From contig NZ_AP018689.1 of NCBI RefSeq assembly GCF_002157735.2, positions 682,001 to 746,000 of the forward strand: a stretch of 64,000 nucleotides of DNA. Reading direction: 5' to 3'. The notes under the pieces are model-generated. The model saw nothing but the letters and a program-made list of their open reading frames with translations. It did no database searches and was not told the origin of the DNA. The DNA comes from Vibrio aphrogenes. GTDB taxonomy: Bacteria > Pseudomonadota > Gammaproteobacteria > Enterobacterales > Vibrionaceae. Made by a program: the position numbers and the translations under genes. Below, piece after piece: positions 9,399-19,364 of this stretch (positions are counted from its first letter, which is position 1; each line of letters starts with the position of its first letter).

Positions 9399-9552
9399 TC
9401 TTATGCCTCCTTCTTAGTTTGCAATGTTTGTTGTTTTGTTTATATCTTCTCTGTTTATATCGTCTTTTTGTGACATATCCATGACAGTTTTAGCACAGTT
9501 TATTTTTTCCAGCTAACCCTTTTTTCGGTAAATAAACCATTTATTTTTGACA

Positions 9553-9584
9553 TAAAAAAAGTGAGATCCAAGATCTCACTTTTT
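9553..9584 (-). terminator. Terminator of mltF
   Basis: GTGAGATC (9561-9568) and GATCTCAC (9572-9579) form a perfect 8-bp stem with a 3-nt loop. It is flanked by seven A on one side and five T on the other, so it can end transcription in both directions; on the minus strand it follows the mltF stop by about 45 bp. Confidence 0.9.
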
Positions 9585-9624
9585 CATTTATTCACTTGCC
9601 ATTTGATTTATTTACTTATCAATT

Positions 9625-11142
9625 TTATTGATGAGAGGTCTCTTCTAAAGACAGAGACTCATTATCTTGCTCTAGCGACAAAGCTGCACTTTCTGCTTGT
9701 AAATCAATCATGGGACTAATCACTTGGAAATCGTCATCTTGAGCTGAGCCATCTTGATTCGGTTGTGTTTCCGCTTCATAACCTATGATGGTTTGATAAT
9801 AGCGACGTATATTTTCAACATAATTTTTGGCTTCATCACCTCGGGCAAATCCATAGCGGGTGTATTTGTAATAGCCTGGAATGCGCAGTTTAGGTAAGCG
9901 TTCTTTAACGTCCGTCCATGAATCAGGGTTGCCACCTTCGTGTTGGGTAATGCGTCTTGCATCCATAACATGGCCATAACCCACGTTGTAAGAAGCGAGA
10001 GCAAACCAGATTTTTTCATGATCTGGAATAGAATCCGGGATTCGTTCGACCATGCGGCGTAAATACTCAACCCCACCATAAACCGATTTATCGGGGTTTA
10101 AGCGGTTCGTCACTCCAACCATTTTCGCGGTAGATTGCGTTAACATCATCATGCCTCTTACGCCTGTTGGTGATTTGGCATAAGGGTTCCAATGAGACTC
10201 TTGATAAGATAAAGCCGCAATTAAACGCCAATCAAATTCTTTCGAATACTTTTGAAATAAGTGTTTATATTTAGGTAGCTTAGAGTCAAGTGAGCGAATA
10301 AAAGCACGGGTATCAACATAATCAAAGCTTTGAATGTGGCCAAAGTATTTTTCTTCCAAACTGGCCAGTTGACCGGATTGATTAAAGCTGCCAAAGAACT
10401 CGACCATTAAGGCGTAAAGTGAGTCATCATCACTTTTTCTGATAAACCAAGATACCGGTTGGTCTTCGGTTAATTCAAACGCTAGGGCTAAATTGGGATG
10501 TAACCGTTGGGTGATAGACAGGGACACTGAGTCAACGACCGTAAAGCCTAGCTTACCTTCTGAAACATCCTTTAGAAGATCGGTGTTGTCTTCTGTCGCA
10601 CTGGTTTTCCATTTTAAATCAGGATGAATTTTACTGAGTTGTTGCAGGGTGTAGTCATATTGAGAACCTTTAACTACGGTCAATTCGGCCCCTTTATCAA
10701 TCAATTGCTGTAGGTTTCTTGGACGCCACGTTCCCTTCTTATAGATAACTTGTTGGCTAATATAATAATAAGCCGGGCCCGCGTTATAGCGTTTTAAGCG
10801 TGACGGAGTATGGCTTAAACCAGCAGCCACAATATCAACTTCTTGATTGTCTAGAGCAGGAAGTAAGCCTGTTAAATGATAAGCCGGCTTGATTTCTAAT
10901 TTTACCCCAAGTTCATCTGCAAACTGTTTCGCTAATTCATATTCCAGACCTGTAGGGCCTTCCGGTCCTATAAAATAAGACAGTTGGTTGTTGAGTGTTC
11001 CAACACGTAGAACACCACGTTCTTGGATCTTCTCCAAATCGGTCATTGATTGAGTATCTGGTTGACAGGCGGTGAGGAAAGTAACCACAAAAGCCATAAA
11101 AACCAGTCGCTTACATTTAAAATGAGAGTAAAGAGTGCTCAA
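9625..11142 (-). CDS. mltF: Membrane-bound lytic transglycosylase F
   Basis: Outer-membrane lipoprotein that cleaves peptidoglycan between MurNAc and GlcNAc. The 505 residues start with a lipoprotein signal peptide whose lipobox is LTAC (Cys near residue 26). Residues about 40-270 are a family 3 solute-binding domain, the regulatory part of MltF; residues about 290-460 are the SLT lysozyme-like domain with the catalytic Glu in YQESHWNPYA and the following GVRGMMMLT. Length agrees with E. coli MltF (518). It is divergent from purL, as in E. coli. Confidence 0.95.
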   Translation of the reverse strand: MSTLYSHFKCKRLVFMAFVVTFLTACQPDTQSMTDLEKIQERGVLRVGTLNNQLSYFIGPEGPTGLEYELAKQFADELGVKLEIKPAYHLTGLLPALDNQEVDIVAAGLSHTPSRLKRYNAGPAYYYISQQVIYKKGTWRPRNLQQLIDKGAELTVVKGSQYDYTLQQLSKIHPDLKWKTSATEDNTDLLKDVSEGKLGFTVVDSVSLSITQRLHPNLALAFELTEDQPVSWFIRKSDDDSLYALMVEFFGSFNQSGQLASLEEKYFGHIQSFDYVDTRAFIRSLDSKLPKYKHLFQKYSKEFDWRLIAALSYQESHWNPYAKSPTGVRGMMMLTQSTAKMVGVTNRLNPDKSVYGGVEYLRRMVERIPDSIPDHEKIWFALASYNVGYGHVMDARRITQHEGGNPDSWTDVKERLPKLRIPGYYKYTRYGFARGDEAKNYVENIRRYYQTIIGYEAETQPNQDGSAQDDDFQVISPMIDLQAESAALSLEQDNESLSLEETSHQ

Positions 11143-11315
11143 AAGGAAATCTCATAAAGCCATTAGAAGCTACTTTATACCAAATGGCGTCGATATCAGC
11201 AAAATTCACAGCAATAATTGTGGCGAATGTAGGGAGCGGGAAGAGGGGTTAATAGGTAATAACTGGCCTTTTTAGGTTAGCTATTTTTGATAAAAAGACG
11301 GGAATCAAAAAAATT

Positions 11316-11331
11316 GCGCAAACGGTTGCTT
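11316..11331 (+). promoter_or_regulatory. PurR operator of purL
   Basis: GCGCAAACGGTTGCTT matches the PurR box consensus (ACGCAAACGTTTGCGT) at 12 of 16 positions, including the core GCAAACG. Position just upstream of the purL -35 region fits repression by PurR with hypoxanthine or guanine, as known for purL in enterobacteria. Confidence 0.85.
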
Positions 11332-11337
11332 TTTGAG

Positions 11338-11366
11338 TTACGTCTCACAGAAAATTGCTCTATAAT
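11338..11366 (+). promoter_or_regulatory. purL promoter
   Basis: A perfect -10 TATAAT at 11361-11366, with a weak -35 TTACGT at 11338-11343 at 17-bp spacing, right after the PurR box. Confidence 0.65.
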
Positions 11367-11451
11367 ACGCCGCAAAGGTTGAAGGTTGATGTTAATTTGC
11401 TATAGAGGTGAAATTGAAATCTGTTGCTTAGTGAGGTTGTAAGAGGCACTT

Positions 11452-11484
11452 ATGAATGGATTTCAATATCACTTTTCTTTTTAA
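11452..11484 (+). CDS. Possible 10-residue leader peptide before purL
   Basis: ATG at 11452 opens a frame of ten codons, MNGFQYHFSF, ending in TAA at 11484, 27 bp before the purL ATG. AAGAGG lies six bases before the ATG, a better ribosome site than the one before purL. Three of ten codons are Phe and one is Gln. It may be chance; a role in translation or attenuation of purL is speculation. Confidence 0.25.
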   Translation: MNGFQYHFSF

Positions 11485-11511
11485 AAACAACTGCTAAAGA
11501 GACCTAAGCAC

Positions 11512-14500
11512 ATGAGAATTTTGCGTGGTTCACCCGCTTTATCCGAGTTTCGTGTCAATAAGCTTTTAGAGCTTTGTCGTGAATTGAATCTACCTGTGTC
11601 TGGCATCTATGCTGAATTTACGCATTTTGCAGACCTCACTTCTGAGCTGAATCCGCAAGAGCTTTCTAAGCTTGAAAAGCTACTGACTTACGGCCCAACC
11701 ATCGAGGATCATGAACCTCAAGGGTTACTTCTTCTTACTACACCTCGTCCCGGCACCATCTCTCCTTGGTCGTCAAAAGCAACCGACATTGCTCACAACT
11801 GTGGCTTAAAGCAAATTAAACGACTTGAACGCGGTACGGCCTATTATGTTGAATCTTCGGTTGATCTATCTGAATTGCAACTTATTGAGTTAAAAGCCTT
11901 ATTACACGATCGCATGATGGAAGTAGTCTTTAGCGATTTCGAACAAGCCGAGGCTTTATTCAAAGTGGCAGAGCCAGCACCATTAACTGAGGTTGATTTG
12001 CTTTCAGGTGGCCGTGCTGCGTTAGAAGAGGCGAACATTACGCTTGGCCTTGCGTTAGCTGAAGAAGAAATTGAATACCTAGTTGAAAGCTTTACGCAAA
12101 AGCTGAAACGTAATCCGACTGATATTGAATTGATGATGTTTGCTCAAGCGAACTCTGAACACTGCCGTCACAAAATCTTTAATGCGGATTGGACGATTGA
12201 TGGTGTGGCGCAAGAAAAATCATTGTTCAAAATGATTAAAAACACCTTTGAAGTGACGCCGGATCACGTGTTGTCTGCTTATAAAGATAACGCAGCGGTC
12301 ATGACAGGCTCTACCGTTGGTCGTTTCTTCCCTGATCCTAAAACACGTCAATATGGTTACCATCAAGAACAAGCTCATATCTTGATGAAAGTAGAGACTC
12401 ATAACCACCCAACCGCTATTTCTCCTTGGCCGGGCGCTTCTACTGGTTCTGGTGGTGAAATTCGTGATGAAGGCGCAACCGGTATTGGTGGTAAGCCAAA
12501 AGCAGGTTTAGTCGGCTTCTCGGTATCTAACCTTAAAATTCCAAACTTCGTACAGCCTTGGGAAACCGATTTTGGTAAACCAAGCCGTATCGTCACTGCG
12601 CTAGATATCATGCTAGAAGGCCCATTAGGGGGCGCGGCATTTAACAATGAATTCGGTCGTCCTAACTTATTGGGTTACTTCCGTACTTATGAAGAGAAAG
12701 TCAATTCTCATAACGGTGAAGAAATTCGTGGTTACCACAAGCCAATCATGCTGGCTGGTGGTATGGGCAATATCCGTGATGAACACGTTCAGAAGAAAGA
12801 AATTCCTGTTGGCGCAAGCTTAATTGTTTTAGGTGGCCCAGCAATGAACATCGGTCTTGGTGGCGGTGCAGCATCTTCTATGGCGTCAGGTCAATCGGCG
12901 GAAGATCTCGATTTTGCTTCTGTTCAACGCGAGAACCCAGAAATGGAACGTCGTTGCCAAGAAGTGATCGACCGTTGTTGGCAGTTAGGGGATGCAAACC
13001 CAATCGCCTTTATTCATGATGTGGGCGCGGGCGGTATTTCTAACGCCTTACCTGAGTTGGTGGATGATGGCGAACGTGGCGGCATTTTCCAGTTGCGTGA
13101 TGTGCCGAACGATGAGCCTGGAATGAGCCCATTAGAAATTTGGTGTAACGAATCTCAAGAGCGCTACGTAATGGCGGTTGCACCAGAAAATATGGAAACG
13201 TTTGATGCGATTTGTCAGCGTGAACGTGCCCCTTATGCTGTGGTTGGTGTGGCAACCGAAGAGCGTGAATTGAAATTAGAAGATTCACATTTCGACAATA
13301 CACCAATCGATATGCCGATGGATGTTCTTTTAGGTAAAACGCCTAAGATGCACCGTGATGCCAAAACGCTAAAAGCTAATAATCTAGCCATTGATCGCAG
13401 TGGTATTGAGCTTAATGAAGCAGTAGACCGCGTACTACGCCTTCCAACGGTGGCAGAGAAAACTTTCCTTATCACTATTGGTGACCGTACAGTGACGGGG
13501 CTTGTGGCTCGCGATCAAATGGTCGGTCCTTGGCAGGTTCCTGTAGCCAACTGCGCTGTGACCGCTGCAAGTTATGATTCTTATCATGGTGAAGCGATGT
13601 CTCTGGGTGAGCGTACGCCAGTAGCATTACTTGATTTTGGCGCATCAGCACGTTTAGCGGTGGGTGAATCCATCACTAACATTGCGGCGACGGATATTGG
13701 TGATATTAAACACATTAAATTGTCGGCGAACTGGATGTCTCCAGCCGGTCACCCGGGTGAAGATGCCGGTCTGTATGAAGCGGTAAAAGCGGTCGGTGAA
13801 GAGCTTTGTCCTGCATTAGGTCTAACTATCCCTGTGGGTAAAGACTCTATGTCGATGAAGACTAAATGGCAGCAAGATGGTGAAGAGCGTGAAGTGACGT
13901 CTCCATTGTCATTGGTGATCACGGCGTTTGCACGCGTTGAAGATGTACGTAAAACCGTTACACCTCAACTGCAAATCAACAAAGGTGATACTAGCCTGAT
14001 CTTAGTTGATTTAGGTAATGGTAAAAACCGCATGGGCGCGACGGCGCTGGCGCAAGTTTACAAACAACTGGGTGATAAACCTGCCGATGTTGATAACGCC
14101 GAGCAGTTAAAAGGCTTTTATACTGGCATGCAGTCTTTGGTTCGTGACAACAAGCTTCTGGCTTACCACGATAAAGGTGATGGTGGTTTATTTGTTACTC
14201 TTGCTGAAATGGCGTTTGCTGGTCACTGTGGTGTGAAAGCAAATATTGCTGCTTTAGGTGAAGATAGCTTAGCCGCATTATTCAATGAAGAATTAGGTGC
14301 GGTAATTCAGGTTCGCAATGACGATCTTGACGTCGTTCAAGCTGTGTTAGCTGAAAATGGCTTAGCATCTTGCTCACACGTGATTGGCGCTGTTGATGCA
14401 TCTGATTCTATTGTGATCACTTCTGGTAACACGGTTGTCCTTGAGCGCAATCGCACTGAACTTCGCACTATTTGGGCAGAAACAACCCATAAGATGCAAG

Positions 14501-15423
14501 CATTGCGTGATAACTCTGCGTGTGCCGACCAAGAATTTGCTGCTAAAGCAGACAACAGCGATCCGGGGTTAAACGTTAAACTCAGCTTTGATATCAACGA
14601 AGATATTGCCGCGCCTTATATTGCCTCCGCTATGATAAATAAGGGCGCTAAACCCAAAATGGCGATTTTGCGTGAACAAGGGGTTAACTCTCACGTTGAA
14701 ATGGCGGCAGCGTTTGACCGTGCAGGCTTTGATGCGACAGACATTCACATGAGTGACATCTTAACTGGCCAAGCGGCATTAGAAGAATACCAAGGCTTAG
14801 TCGCTTGTGGTGGCTTCTCTTACGGTGACGTATTAGGTGCTGGTGAAGGTTGGGCGAAATCGATTTTGTTCAACGATAATGCACGTGAGCAATTCATGGC
14901 CTTCTTTGAACGCCAAGAAACGATTGCTTTGGGCGTGTGTAATGGTTGTCAAATGCTATCGAATCTACGCGATTTAATTCCTGGAGCTGATTTATGGCCA
15001 CGTTTTGTGCGCAATGAATCTGAGCGTTTTGAAGCTCGCTTTAGCTTAGTGGAAGTGCAGGAGTCAAAATCAGCCTTCTTTAATGGAATGGCGGGCTCTC
15101 GTATGCCTATCGCGGTTTCTCATGGTGAAGGGCGTGTTGAAGTGCGTGATAATACACATCTACAAGCGATTGAAGATTCTGGTACGGTGACACTACGTTA
15201 TGTGGATAATATGGGTAACCCAACTCAGCAATATCCGAATAACCCGAATGGCTCACCTAATGCGATTACCGGTTTAACGACTACTGATGGTCGTGTGAGT
15301 ATTATGATGCCGCACCCTGAGCGTGTGTTTAGAACGGTTGCGAACTCATGGCATCCCGAGGACTGGAATGAAGACAGCCCATGGATGCGTATGTTCCGTA
15401 ACGCACGTAAGCATATAGGTTAA
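11512..15423 (+). CDS. purL: Phosphoribosylformylglycinamidine synthase
   Basis: ATP- and glutamine-dependent FGAM synthase, step four of purine synthesis. The 1303 residues match the large single-chain gammaproteobacterial form (1295 in E. coli). N-terminal PurS-like region, then two AIRS-type halves ([21 protein letters not shown] near residue 295 is the glycine-rich site; [12 protein letters not shown] near 890), and a C-terminal glutamine amidotransferase with nucleophile Cys in LGVCNGCQM and the His/Glu of [10 protein letters not shown] PurR box and promoter lie upstream; a terminator follows. Confidence 0.98.
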   Translation: MRILRGSPALSEFRVNKLLELCRELNLPVSGIYAEFTHFADLTSELNPQELSKLEKLLTYGPTIEDHEPQGLLLLTTPRPGTISPWSSKATDIAHNCGLKQIKRLERGTAYYVESSVDLSELQLIELKALLHDRMMEVVFSDFEQAEALFKVAEPAPLTEVDLLSGGRAALEEANITLGLALAEEEIEYLVESFTQKLKRNPTDIELMMFAQANSEHCRHKIFNADWTIDGVAQEKSLFKMIKNTFEVTPDHVLSAYKDNAAVMTGSTVGRFFPDPKTRQYGYHQEQAHILMKVETHNHPTAISPWPGASTGSGGEIRDEGATGIGGKPKAGLVGFSVSNLKIPNFVQPWETDFGKPSRIVTALDIMLEGPLGGAAFNNEFGRPNLLGYFRTYEEKVNSHNGEEIRGYHKPIMLAGGMGNIRDEHVQKKEIPVGASLIVLGGPAMNIGLGGGAASSMASGQSAEDLDFASVQRENPEMERRCQEVIDRCWQLGDANPIAFIHDVGAGGISNALPELVDDGERGGIFQLRDVPNDEPGMSPLEIWCNESQERYVMAVAPENMETFDAICQRERAPYAVVGVATEERELKLEDSHFDNTPIDMPMDVLLGKTPKMHRDAKTLKANNLAIDRSGIELNEAVDRVLRLPTVAEKTFLITIGDRTVTGLVARDQMVGPWQVPVANCAVTAASYDSYHGEAMSLGERTPVALLDFGASARLAVGESITNIAATDIGDIKHIKLSANWMSPAGHPGEDAGLYEAVKAVGEELCPALGLTIPVGKDSMSMKTKWQQDGEEREVTSPLSLVITAFARVEDVRKTVTPQLQINKGDTSLILVDLGNGKNRMGATALAQVYKQLGDKPADVDNAEQLKGFYTGMQSLVRDNKLLAYHDKGDGGLFVTLAEMAFAGHCGVKANIAALGEDSLAALFNEELGAVIQVRNDDLDVVQAVLAENGLASCSHVIGAVDASDSIVITSGNTVVLERNRTELRTIWAETTHKMQALRDNSACADQEFAAKADNSDPGLNVKLSFDINEDIAAPYIASAMINKGAKPKMAILREQGVNSHVEMAAAFDRAGFDATDIHMSDILTGQAALEEYQGLVACGGFSYGDVLGAGEGWAKSILFNDNAREQFMAFFERQETIALGVCNGCQMLSNLRDLIPGADLWPRFVRNESERFEARFSLVEVQESKSAFFNGMAGSRMPIAVSHGEGRVEVRDNTHLQAIEDSGTVTLRYVDNMGNPTQQYPNNPNGSPNAITGLTTTDGRVSIMMPHPERVFRTVANSWHPEDWNEDSPWMRMFRNARKHIG

Positions 15424-15484
15424 TCGATTTTCGTAGCTTGAGCGCTTCGCTTCTCGTTACTTGAAAAAGCTAAGCAAGCATAAG

Positions 15485-15509
15485 ACGGTCACTTCGGTGG
15501 CCGTTTTTT
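15485..15509 (+). terminator. Terminator of purL
   Basis: ACGGTCAC (15485-15492), TTCG tetraloop, GTGGCCGT (15497-15504), then six T. The bases just before it (15430-15475) have the CTTGAGCGCTTCGC style of the CGAG-rich intergenic repeats. Confidence 0.9.
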
Positions 15510-15618
15510 CATATTGTCATAAAATTAATAAAGCCCTGACATTGTGAGTACTTAATTCTTACAAAGGCAGCATAAACTATAGTAAACACCCGTTTTAACA
15601 CAATCTAGGAAGGCAACC

Positions 15619-16230
15619 ATGAAGACAATCATCCCCTCTCAATGGTTGAGACATGTTATTCCAGTCATGCTCCCTGCTGCTTGCACCGTTTTTTCACAAC
15701 CATCTTTAGCAGCATGGCATTTGGACCCTAAACTCTCTCAAGTACATTTTATTACAGTAAAAAATTCAACTATCGCTGAGGTGAATCAGTTTAAGACGAT
15801 TACGGGGATCATTAATGACCAAGGCGCAGCCGTAGTGGATATTGATTTAGCGAGTGTTGATACTAAAGTTGATATCCGCGATCAAAGAATAAAAGAGAAG
15901 CTGTTTAATGTGTTGCATTATCCTGAAGCCAGTTTAAGTGCTCAAATTGATATGAAGCCATTACAACAAATGAAACTCGGGGAGCAAAAAATCGTACCAT
16001 TGAATGCAGTGTTGTCTTTACATGACCAGCAACAAAGTATTCAAACTCACGTTTCGGTTGTCGCTATAGAAGATGGATCATTTTCCATCAATACACTTGA
16101 ACCTATTTTAATTAACGCAGATTTATTTGGGATGTCTGATGGCATTAAAGCATTGCAAAATATCGCTAATTTAGAGGTTATTTCACCAATAATTCCAGTG
16201 ACTGCGCAGTTTGTTTTTCAAGCAGAATAA
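15619..16230 (+). CDS. YceI family periplasmic protein
   Basis: 203 residues with a signal peptide (residues about 1-32, cleavage near SLA/AWHLD) followed by a YceI-type lipocalin-like barrel: WHLDPKLSQVHFI at the start, GIINDQGAAVVDIDLASVDT and the typical VDIRDQRIKEKLFNVLHYPEASL. YceI proteins bind isoprenoid or amphipathic ligands in the periplasm. It lies alone between the purL terminator and a DUF3622 gene, with AGGAAGGCAACC before the ATG. Family is confident; ligand is unknown. Confidence 0.88.
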   Translation: MKTIIPSQWLRHVIPVMLPAACTVFSQPSLAAWHLDPKLSQVHFITVKNSTIAEVNQFKTITGIINDQGAAVVDIDLASVDTKVDIRDQRIKEKLFNVLHYPEASLSAQIDMKPLQQMKLGEQKIVPLNAVLSLHDQQQSIQTHVSVVAIEDGSFSINTLEPILINADLFGMSDGIKALQNIANLEVISPIIPVTAQFVFQAE

Positions 16231-16345
16231 ATAGCGGTAACAAAATTACATCTTTTTATCGGAAATTATGCTGTAATACGCGCCTAATTTATTCCTATGC
16301 CAGAGCGAATGTTTCCTTATTTGGGGTAGGAATGGTCAAAGTATC

Positions 16346-16555
16346 ATGAGTAAAAAATACAATTATCAATTAGTAGAAAAACGTAATGGTTGGGCGGCTG
16401 AAATTATCCGTCAAATTACTTCACGTAGAACATTAGTTTCTAAGCGTCAGCTTGGTTTTGCGACGGAAGCCGAAGCGAAAGAATGGGCTGAAAAAGAATT
16501 GATTGAATTTCAAAAGATTCAAGCTGAGCGTAATAAACGCCGTTCTGCGAAATAA
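16346..16555 (+). CDS. DUF3622 small cytosolic protein
   Basis: 69 residues, basic, starting MSKKYNYQLVEKRNGWAAEI. The pattern (NGW, TSRRTLVSKRQ, GFATEAEAKEWAEKEL) fits the DUF3622 family, common in vibrios and of unknown function. A promoter-like TGCTGTAAT lies about 70 bp upstream and a strong terminator follows, so it is a monocistronic unit. Confidence 0.8.
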   Translation: MSKKYNYQLVEKRNGWAAEIIRQITSRRTLVSKRQLGFATEAEAKEWAEKELIEFQKIQAERNKRRSAK

Positions 16556-16586
16556 TCGCAACTCAAAATAGAGTACAGGCAATGGA

Positions 16587-16615
16587 AACGATCACTGCAA
16601 AGTGATCGTTTTTTT
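16587..16615 (+). terminator. Terminator after the DUF3622 gene
   Basis: Perfect 10-bp stem AACGATCACT/AGTGATCGTT (16587-16596, 16601-16610) with loop GCAA and seven T in total. Strong. Confidence 0.93.
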
Positions 16616-16684
16616 ATTGTAGGTTCAATGAAATATACGCGAGTTTGATTGGCGCAGTTTGAGCAATAGCTTGGAATCATTTGT

Positions 16685-18658
16685 TCAATCAAGCGCTTGT
16701 GTAACCCAGCTCTGAACCTGAGCAAAAGGGTAGTGTTCGAGCTTGCCATAACCGTCCATTTTTGATGCTTTTAATTGGCTGCTTAACGGAGTAGCGATGC
16801 CGCATAAGAAGCGTGTTTGAGCCTCGATGGTTAAAGTCCAAGATAGAGATTTTTCGCTATCTTTAAAGGCTTGTTGATAAGGTTTTAACCATGACCTTAC
16901 CGAGTCTAAAGCAACGTCATCAAGAAAGGGAATTGGCAATTTCGCAATCTTGCCACGGCACACGCTACAATGTCCGCAAGTATTTGGAACATCATGATCT
17001 AAAAAGTAACTGGCTAGCTTGGAACTCAAGCAGGACGGGCTTTCGAATAAATCAATGAGTGTTTGGATTCGGTTTAGATCACCATGTTCTTTTTGCTTAA
17101 ATAGCTGCGCTAATTGTTGAGCGACGACTTGATGATCGTGAGCTTTGGATTGGTCATTAAGCACTTGGTAAACGTCGGTGATTTGCTTGCTTTCTAATTC
17201 GATTAAACCTTGTTCATGGAAATAATCAAGCGCGGCGATCACACGTTTACGGTCGGCATGATAGCCCATCCATAAGGCATCAAAATCTACACTGCGCCAT
17301 GTTTTAGCGATTTTTGAGCAACTAAAAATCGCTTGGATAAACTGGTGACGCTCAGCGTGTTGGCCTGCAGCGGGAAAGCGCGCCAAGATCTCTGCTTCAG
17401 AGGCAATATGTTTGAAGCGATATTCAGCGTAATAACTGTACTTGGCTTGAATGATGTGTTGTAACTCTAGGTACACTAATAATGTTTTTAATGGCAATTG
17501 GCGAATATTGGTATCACGAGATAAGCGAGTGAGCATGACTTCCCATAATCCGGAAGCGCTTTGCTGTTCAAAAATCGATTCCAATAAGTAATGGATGGAC
17601 TGCGAGTCGGGAGTATCACCATAAACAAAGTTTTCTAAGACATTGAGTCCGGATTTATTGGCGAGTACCGTACAATAAGACGGTTTACCATCTCGTCCAG
17701 CACGACCAATTTCTTGTGAGTAGTTTTCTATCGATTTAGGCAGATCGTAATGCACCACTCGGCGAATATCCGCTTTATCAATACCCATACCAAAAGCAAT
17801 GGTCGCTACAATACAAGGGACCTCCCCTTGCATGAATTGCTGTTGAATACGTTGACGCAATTCTGATTCAAGTCCAGCATGATAAGCCAACGCATTGAGT
17901 CCGTGTTGTTGTAAATATTGGGCTACTTGCTCAGCAGTATGCTGTAACGTGACATAGACAATGGTGGGTAAGCTAGGCTGTTTACATAATAAATCGACTA
18001 AAGCTTGTGGTTTATCTGGTTCTTCACACGGTAAGACCGATAAATCGAGGTTGGAGCGATAAAAACCAGTAACCGTAATGTTATCTTGGTTGATATTAAA
18101 TTTTTGGCTCATGTCTTGAATGACAGCTGGTGTTGCCGTTGCCGTTAATAACAATACCTGCGGAATATTCAAACTTTGGCAGTAGAAAGGGAGCTTGAGA
18201 TAATCAGGACGGAAATTATGCCCCCACTCTGAAATACAGTGCGCTTCATCTACAACAAGCATTGAAATAGGGACTTGTGAAATAAACTGACGAAAACGTT
18301 CATTTTTCAGCCTTTCTACAGAGATCATCAAGACTTTAATGTCACCATTTCGAACTTGTTGCATCGTTCGGTTAGTGGTTTCTTTGTCCTGGCTAGAATC
18401 GATAGAGGCTGCGGCAATACCTTTACTGTGTAAAAATTCTAATTGATCTTTCATCAGCGCCAGTAAAGGAGAGATTACTAGGGTTAAATTTGGCAAAATG
18501 AGCGCTGGTAATTGATAACACAATGACTTTCCTGAACCGGTTGGAAAAATTGCCGCAGCAGAATGACCAGCAAGAATGGCCTCAATAACTTTTTGTTGCC
18601 CACCTCTTAAATGAGTAAAGCCAAAGTACTCTTGTAAGGTTTGCTGAATCTGCTCCAT
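16685..18658 (-). CDS. RecQ-family ATP-dependent DNA helicase, atypical C-terminal half
   Basis: 657 residues from the ATG at 18658 (a GTG at 18667 is also in frame). Helicase core in residues about 1-335: Walker A PTGSGKSLCYQ, DEAHCISEWGHNFRPDY, and the RecQ motif VI region QEIGRAGRDG. In standard RecQ the four-Cys zinc knuckle follows within 50 residues; here it comes about 215 residues later (PSC...TCGHCSVC near 540-567), with a long helical segment containing a winged-helix-like stretch in between, and only about 90 residues after it. No HRDC domain is evident. It is therefore a RecQ paralogue, not canonical recQ. Role in repair is inferred from the family. Confidence 0.85.
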   Translation of the reverse strand: MEQIQQTLQEYFGFTHLRGGQQKVIEAILAGHSAAAIFPTGSGKSLCYQLPALILPNLTLVISPLLALMKDQLEFLHSKGIAAASIDSSQDKETTNRTMQQVRNGDIKVLMISVERLKNERFRQFISQVPISMLVVDEAHCISEWGHNFRPDYLKLPFYCQSLNIPQVLLLTATATPAVIQDMSQKFNINQDNITVTGFYRSNLDLSVLPCEEPDKPQALVDLLCKQPSLPTIVYVTLQHTAEQVAQYLQQHGLNALAYHAGLESELRQRIQQQFMQGEVPCIVATIAFGMGIDKADIRRVVHYDLPKSIENYSQEIGRAGRDGKPSYCTVLANKSGLNVLENFVYGDTPDSQSIHYLLESIFEQQSASGLWEVMLTRLSRDTNIRQLPLKTLLVYLELQHIIQAKYSYYAEYRFKHIASEAEILARFPAAGQHAERHQFIQAIFSCSKIAKTWRSVDFDALWMGYHADRKRVIAALDYFHEQGLIELESKQITDVYQVLNDQSKAHDHQVVAQQLAQLFKQKEHGDLNRIQTLIDLFESPSCLSSKLASYFLDHDVPNTCGHCSVCRGKIAKLPIPFLDDVALDSVRSWLKPYQQAFKDSEKSLSWTLTIEAQTRFLCGIATPLSSQLKASKMDGYGKLEHYPFAQVQSWVTQALD

Positions 18659-18760
18659 AACACCCACGTATCGTCAATTAATTCAAAATAAGATAATTCA
18701 ATATGAGAAAGTATCTTAGCCTGTTAGCGGCATGAATGAAAAAGGAACTTGCAGGATTCT

Positions 18761-19246
18761 ATGAATAAAGAAATGTTGCACCAAGTGATCACAAAAGCTT
18801 TGATTCGTCTTCATGATGTCGCTCATCAAGCGACTCAAACGGCAATTAAGACTGCAACGGATAAAGAAAATATTCCTGAGCATAAATATGACACATTAAG
18901 TTTAGAAGCCGCTTACTTAGCGCATGGGCAGGCACAAAGAGTCGAGCAATGTTTGCAAGATATCCGAAGTTTTAAAGCTTTAATACCGCAAACTTATAGC
19001 CAAGATGATGAGATTGGTTTAGGCGCCTTAGTTGAGCTGTATGATGTTCAACAGGAATGCTCTAAATGGTTTTTTATCAGCCCAGTTGCAGGGGGCTTAA
19101 ATGTAGAATTTAATCATAAAACCATTCACTTAATTACCTTAGCTTCGCCGCTTGGTCAAAGTATGAACAAAAAATACGTTGATGACGATTTTGTGTTAAA
19201 AGTTGGTGAAAATAGCAAGAATTATGAAGTGATTAGATTGTTTTAA
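18761..19246 (+). CDS. GreA/GreB-family C-terminal domain protein
   Basis: 161 residues from the ATG at 18761 with AGGA six bases upstream; a TTG at 18749 is a less likely start. The C-terminal 50 residues (HLITLASPLGQSMNKKYVDDDFVLKVG...YEVIRLF) fit the GreA/GreB/Rnk FKBP-like domain (consensus tPlGqallGkkvGDev). The N-terminal 100 residues are helical and could form the coiled-coil finger, although I do not see the acidic tip pair with certainty. Such proteins bind the RNA polymerase secondary channel. It is transcribed away from the recQ-like gene. Confidence 0.65.
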   Translation: MNKEMLHQVITKALIRLHDVAHQATQTAIKTATDKENIPEHKYDTLSLEAAYLAHGQAQRVEQCLQDIRSFKALIPQTYSQDDEIGLGALVELYDVQQECSKWFFISPVAGGLNVEFNHKTIHLITLASPLGQSMNKKYVDDDFVLKVGENSKNYEVIRLF

Positions 19247-19364
19247 TTGAAATGCTGAATGATTTCACTTATTACTGACGTTACATTCGTTTATCTTGCT
19301 ATGGTTAATGTTAGGACATTTACCTGCGACGAAGACTTTACTCATCTCTAATGGGACGCTTTAA

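Larger units (their letters stand above)
11143..11511. other. Divergent mltF-purL control region
   Basis: This 369-bp spacer holds the PurR operator, the purL promoter and a leader of about 140 nt. Within the leader is a possible 10-codon reading frame (11452-11484) and a 9-bp inverted repeat, ATTGAAATC at 11413-11421 with GATTTCAAT at 11459-11467, followed by a T-rich stretch. The mltF promoter is not obvious. Confidence 0.6.

Noticed and set aside
18749..18760. TTG start for the GreA/B-like gene
   Set aside because: The ATG at 18761 has a well-placed AGGA and gives a normal N-terminus.
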